Shown here piece after piece: positions 60,001 through 64,000 of a stretch of 64,000 nt of DNA. The DNA lies in contig CM060852.1 of the NCBI GenBank assembly GCA_030737835.1, positions 23,813,185 to 23,877,184 of the forward strand, read 5' to 3'. Source of the DNA: Acorus gramineus (Eukaryota; Streptophyta; Magnoliopsida; Acorales; Acoraceae). The notes beneath the pieces are model-generated. The model was not told the origin of the DNA. It made no database searches and saw only the letters and a program-made list of their open reading frames with translations. Position 1 is the first letter of the stretch. Each line of letters starts with the position of its first letter. Both the position numbers and the translations under genes were made by a program.

Positions 60001-63000
60001 CATTTATATGCGATATAATATATCATGTTCTTTATACATACATGATATAATAATTTTTTTAATAATGATCAAATAAATCATTTGTAGAATTTATTATGAA
60101 ATTACACATAAAAGAGATATGTTTTTTTTATTTTTCAGTCCCCATAAGCTATACAATTTAGTGATCGATTCCTCTCTTCTTCATATTATAGTTTAAGTCC
60201 CCAGGTTTAAACGATATGTTCCTTATTGGTCCCTAAGAAGGATCTATCACTAAATTGTTTAGTTTTCTTATTAGTCCTTGGGAGGGACTAAAAATGAAAA
60301 TATCATTTAAATTGAGGACTTAATATGTAATATGAAGAAAGGAGGGATAGCTCACTAAATTGTATAGTTTATGGAGACCTAAAAATAAAAAACCCAAAAA
60401 AGATACGTTACAATTGAAAATAAGTTTTTTTGTATATATACCCTTCAACCAGCGCTATATTATAAAAATATCCCAATTGAAACTCTAAAACTAATAATAT
60501 TGCTTGAATGGATAAAAAAAATGACGTTCATATACAATTTAAACCCTCCCAAATTGTATTGTTGGAAATAACAAATCATCAGGTATATATTTTTCTAAAA
60601 TGTGATTTTTAGGTGTATATATACAAAAAAAAATCATTAATATTTGGTGAATTTGGATGTTATTATCCAATGTATATATAGGTACAAAAAAAAACAAGAA
60701 TTAAACTATTTCTGAATTCTTTAAAAATTCATAAATTTTCAAGTATAACTCCAATTTGGGTGAACAATATCTCGTTGGAAAGAACTTTTCGATATGTACT
60801 TATGATTGTAAAATATGTATTTCCCAAAAATGACTATTGCATGCTGAAAAGTAAAATTAAACATTGAAATTCATATATTGTCATCTATATTCCATGATTA
60901 TCTAAATTTAAATCTATTAAAAATAATAACAAAAAAATAAATATGATGATATGGCATGATAACCACCATTTATTCAATATTTCTTAAAAAAATCATTAAA
61001 ATTTTAAGATTAATTTGGCGGATATGAATATGATATTATCCAATTTATACATATACACATATATAAATAGATAGACTTTTTTTTTATCGTCATCCCAATA
61101 TAAAACTAATAAAAATATTTTTCTATTCTTTTTTTTTTAATTTTAATATTTTTCTATTCTGAACCTTAATCTAAAATAAAAAATAATTAATAAGGGTAAA
61201 TTCAGAAAATGAAAATGTTATAAAGAAACAGACTTAGAACTTAAACACTTTCGCTTAAGTATAGATAGATAGAAGTACCAGCTTAGGTTTTTTGACCTCA
61301 ACATTAGTTGGTAAAACCTCAGATGCACAGAATCACCCACAAAGCCTATACATCATGTAAGCCTGAGGGGATTTAAACTTGAGTTATACGGGGAGCAAAC
61401 CCTTGACAATCAACCCCGTGTGGGTTACTTCTAGCCTTTGGGTACCAGGAAAAGAAAAAAAGATTTATCTCGGGAAAGTTATTTGTATTGGCGTCACATT
61501 CATAATTGGAAACAACTCCTGGTCCATCACAGACATGATTTCTATCATTGAACAAGATCGCTGAGTGCAGAAATGAAGTTTCTGAATCTCTATGTCCCAT
61601 TTTACATATATAGCATAAAAGAATTTCGGATGCCAAGAAGTGAAGCCAGAAAAGGGAACTAGAAAGTGTGCCGAAGGAGGTGGCCTTTTGGCGAACTTAT
61701 GCATGCATTTTTGGCATGGATATTTAAGTAATGAGCAATATCATTGGTTAGTAAGGATAGTTGATGAGTGTTTAGCTAAATGATGAAGAAACAACAATGT
61801 CATCAGTGTCCTGGTTTTTATGTTCTCTTCTTGGTTAAGTTCAATTTAGGCACAGCTTTCAAGTTTGCAGCTTGTGGAGACAAAAAATTTGGTCCAATAA
61901 GGACAGATTGGGACTTTACATGGAATCACAATGGATAACCAACAAAAAATCATGGTGGACTATGTGCTGATGAATTACCATGTAAGACTGTTTTAGAGAT
62001 TATATTGTTTGGATGGTCCAGAAAATATTCTCTCAAGGTTGGATTACATATGCTTATGAGAATTAAGTTATTTGTCAGCTTTAGTCATCAAATAATTTTC
62101 CACCATGACTAACCTTCACTTGTGTATTGTCATTTCTGTAAGTTTCAGAAGGATTTCTGTAATCAGTTTAATTGACAAATGTGATTCTTTACTATCTTTC
62201 TATGTGGAAAATTCAGTCACCAGCTAGGTTCTCACGTTGGAATGATCTGACAGACCCCTCAACTACCTTTGAAAAATTATTTCAGAATTGGTTCAACTTG
62301 TACCAATTCTAGATGCAGATAAATGTAGATGAATAGAATGAGAAAAGAACAACAGTTCCAAGTCCAGGAACACAGTTCATGCTTTTTTGTTGACAGGTAG
62401 CTAAAATATGAGTGTACTACCATATCGCTATATTGGGAATAATTAGGACCCAAATGATTAAGCCGTAAGCACTTCTTAGCGTGTAGATTAACATTGACAA
62501 TTGTGCTGGAGCGTGTATGGTAAAATGTTCAGGCTAACAGGAAAAAGTCTTGAATTCGAGTCCCGAGAGTGGAAACTTTGTAGAAAGAAACCGAATCTAG
62601 TCTTTCCCCTCTTATATGCCGGTTTGTTCTGGGAGATGAATTTTTTTGATAGTGCGGAGAGCATATATGACAGAGCAAAAGAATCATGTGACTTGAGCAA
62701 ATAAGACAGATCAATGGAGAATACCTTCAGGACAAAGGAAAAGAAAGATTTTTAGGTGCCTAAATATTCTTAGCATGTTCATGATTGATATTGCGAATCA
62801 AGGTCAATTTGAATCCCTGATTCCCCTGTCACTGTCTTCACTGATTTCTGGAACATATTTCATTGCATTAATTTTTTTTTTCCATCAGCCCATTTATTGG
62901 TACATGAAATCAAATTGGGTGAACATAGACTAGAAGATGATGCACAATAATATAGTGTAAATCCATACCAAACTAAACCAATTTTACTTTGAGCAAACCA

Positions 63001-63321
63001 CATTAGTAGCATTGACACGCATCATTACCACTATCCATTTCATCATGTATAGTTCTACAAAAGCATCGCATGTGTTCATATGTTACTAACCTGACAAGAT
63101 TCATTAATTTCTCACCTTGTCATGTGATCCAGGTTTTCGTTTACCACAAGGCATTCCCGATGCCGGTCCTATCGTTCAAATTCGAAGGCCCGGACCCTCT
63201 ATCGGGACAAGATGCAGATGAAGCCGCACAGTTTGTCTCGAGCGTGTGTTGGCGAGGCCAATCCAACACTCTACTCGCGGCCAACTCCACCGGAAACATC
63301 AAACTTCTCGATATGGTCTGA
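54080..63321 (+). CDS. SPA3/SPA4-like COP1-interacting repressor of photomorphogenesis
   Basis: Seven exons (54080-54832, 54915-55072, 57150-58098, 58192-58338, 58471-58782, 59683-59742, 63133-63321) give 855 aa, close to Arabidopsis SPA3. The N-terminal kinase-like region has lost the HRD motif (INNVRPSCF in its place) but keeps YTSPEE and [13 protein letters not shown] coiled coil lies at about 316-380 ([20 protein letters not shown]). WD40 repeats begin near residue 550 ([29 protein letters not shown]) and end with the COP1/SPA signature [20 protein letters not shown] proteins join COP1 in a nuclear CUL4-DDB1 E3 ligase that degrades HY5, CO and similar factors in darkness. Introns follow the expected protein breaks; intron 4 seems to start with GC, or an alternative GT 21 bp later would add seven residues. 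The TTG-initiated 21-residue extension before 54080 was rejected; the first in-frame ATG is used. Confidence 0.95.
60123..60401. mobile_element. Foldback MITE in intron 6 of the SPA-like gene
   Basis: Two nearly complete inverted arms meet near 60260. Each carries AC(A/T)ATTTAGTGA, CTTCATATTA, a TTAAGTCC block and CTTATTAGTCC. The flanks GATATGT (60116-60122) and GATACGT (60402-60408) match at 6 of 7. The same sequence forms the outer arms at 4.2 and 19.2 kb. Confidence 0.7.
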
Positions 63322-64000
63322 TTTAAGTCCCTGCTAAAAAAATTTCAAAAGCCACAAAAAAAAAAAAAAATGAAGCTTGAGTAGTTTCTCCTGAAGAAAG
63401 TATATTGTATGATTGTATCAAAGCAGGTTCTCTGAGGCTGTTCAGATGGGCTTATCTAAAATCCCATTTAGCCCAACAAAATCATCGATGCACGCACACA
63501 AGGACATACAGCTAACCAGATTTTTATTGTAGGTGTGGTGGGGAGGGGTTGATTTGGTGGGTATATGATTTTCTATATGAATGAAATTAATTTTTTCTTA
63601 AGATTTCACCTTGTTTTGGTGGGTGTTTACATGGCTGTCTTTGCACATATTTCTTTGATTCTTGCCGTACCACCTTTAGCAATTGATGATCTTAAACAAT
63701 GTTGGAAATGTGAAACATTGCAATATTTTATGCATTGTTCGTGTAATATTTTATGTTCCATGGGACAGGGAGGCATTATTTAATGGACTGCAATTTAGTT
63801 CATTATGGTACTCATTCTGCTGAATTCAAACTATTTTATAGTGACACGTGTTATGGTTTCTAGCTTTCTCTGCAGCAAATTCAGGTGCTGATGCTCTTAA
63901 AAAATTATCTATGAGCAGTCTGGATTCGTCTTGCCTGTAAGCTCAGAAAATTATTTAATTGTACTTGATAAGGCATGTACTAAAAAGAATAAAAGAATTT
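63322..64000 (+). other. 3' UTR and downstream flank of the SPA-like gene
   Basis: No further gene was recognised. AT-rich sequence with several possible polyadenylation signals. Confidence 0.45.

Overview
The window is nuclear DNA from a flowering plant. It has long AT-rich intergenic stretches, GT-AG introns, plant-specific gene families (an L-type lectin receptor kinase and a COP1/SPA light-signalling repressor), and nested LTR retrotransposons, MULEs, hAT elements and MITEs. I cannot assign a species.

Three host genes are supported. At the left edge (1-1012, + strand) are the last two coding exons of a CDK-like Ser/Thr kinase of the At1g54610/IBS1 group. At 23479-25857 (- strand) is a complete LecRK-VII-type receptor kinase of 680 aa, with one intron inside the codon for Arg of the HRD catalytic motif. 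At 54080-63321 (+ strand) is a complete seven-exon SPA3/SPA4-like gene of 855 aa with a degenerate kinase-like region, a coiled coil and WD40 repeats. Its intron 4 appears to use a GC donor and its 3.4 kb intron 6 holds a foldback MITE.

Most of the rest is mobile DNA. From 4.2 to 19.2 kb there is a nest: foldback MITE arms, then hAT-like termini, then a Ty3/gypsy element (4682-16410, GTAAC target duplication, sense on the minus strand). The gypsy element has degenerate gag, PR, RT-RNaseH and IN. The RT active-site core and the start of RNase H appear to be deleted. On the opposite strand it carries two related antisense genes, each with its own TATA-like box; the second can be read as a three-exon spliced gene broken by two nonsense codons. 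A 5'-truncated inverted relative lies at 26930-28988. 

From 31.6 to 52.5 kb there is a second dense zone. It holds three related MULE-like elements (32156-33939, 39775-47270, 47985-49398) with similar ends and 9-bp target duplications. The two larger ones carry arrays of a short TGTA(A/T)CTGA motif. The largest MULE sits inside a Tourist MITE (TTA duplications) and is itself split by a 3.08 kb solo LTR (42534-45612, perfect ATTGG duplication). Tourist and other MITEs, a Ty1/copia scrap and hAT-like remnants fill the gaps. No tRNA, rRNA or CRISPR array was seen.
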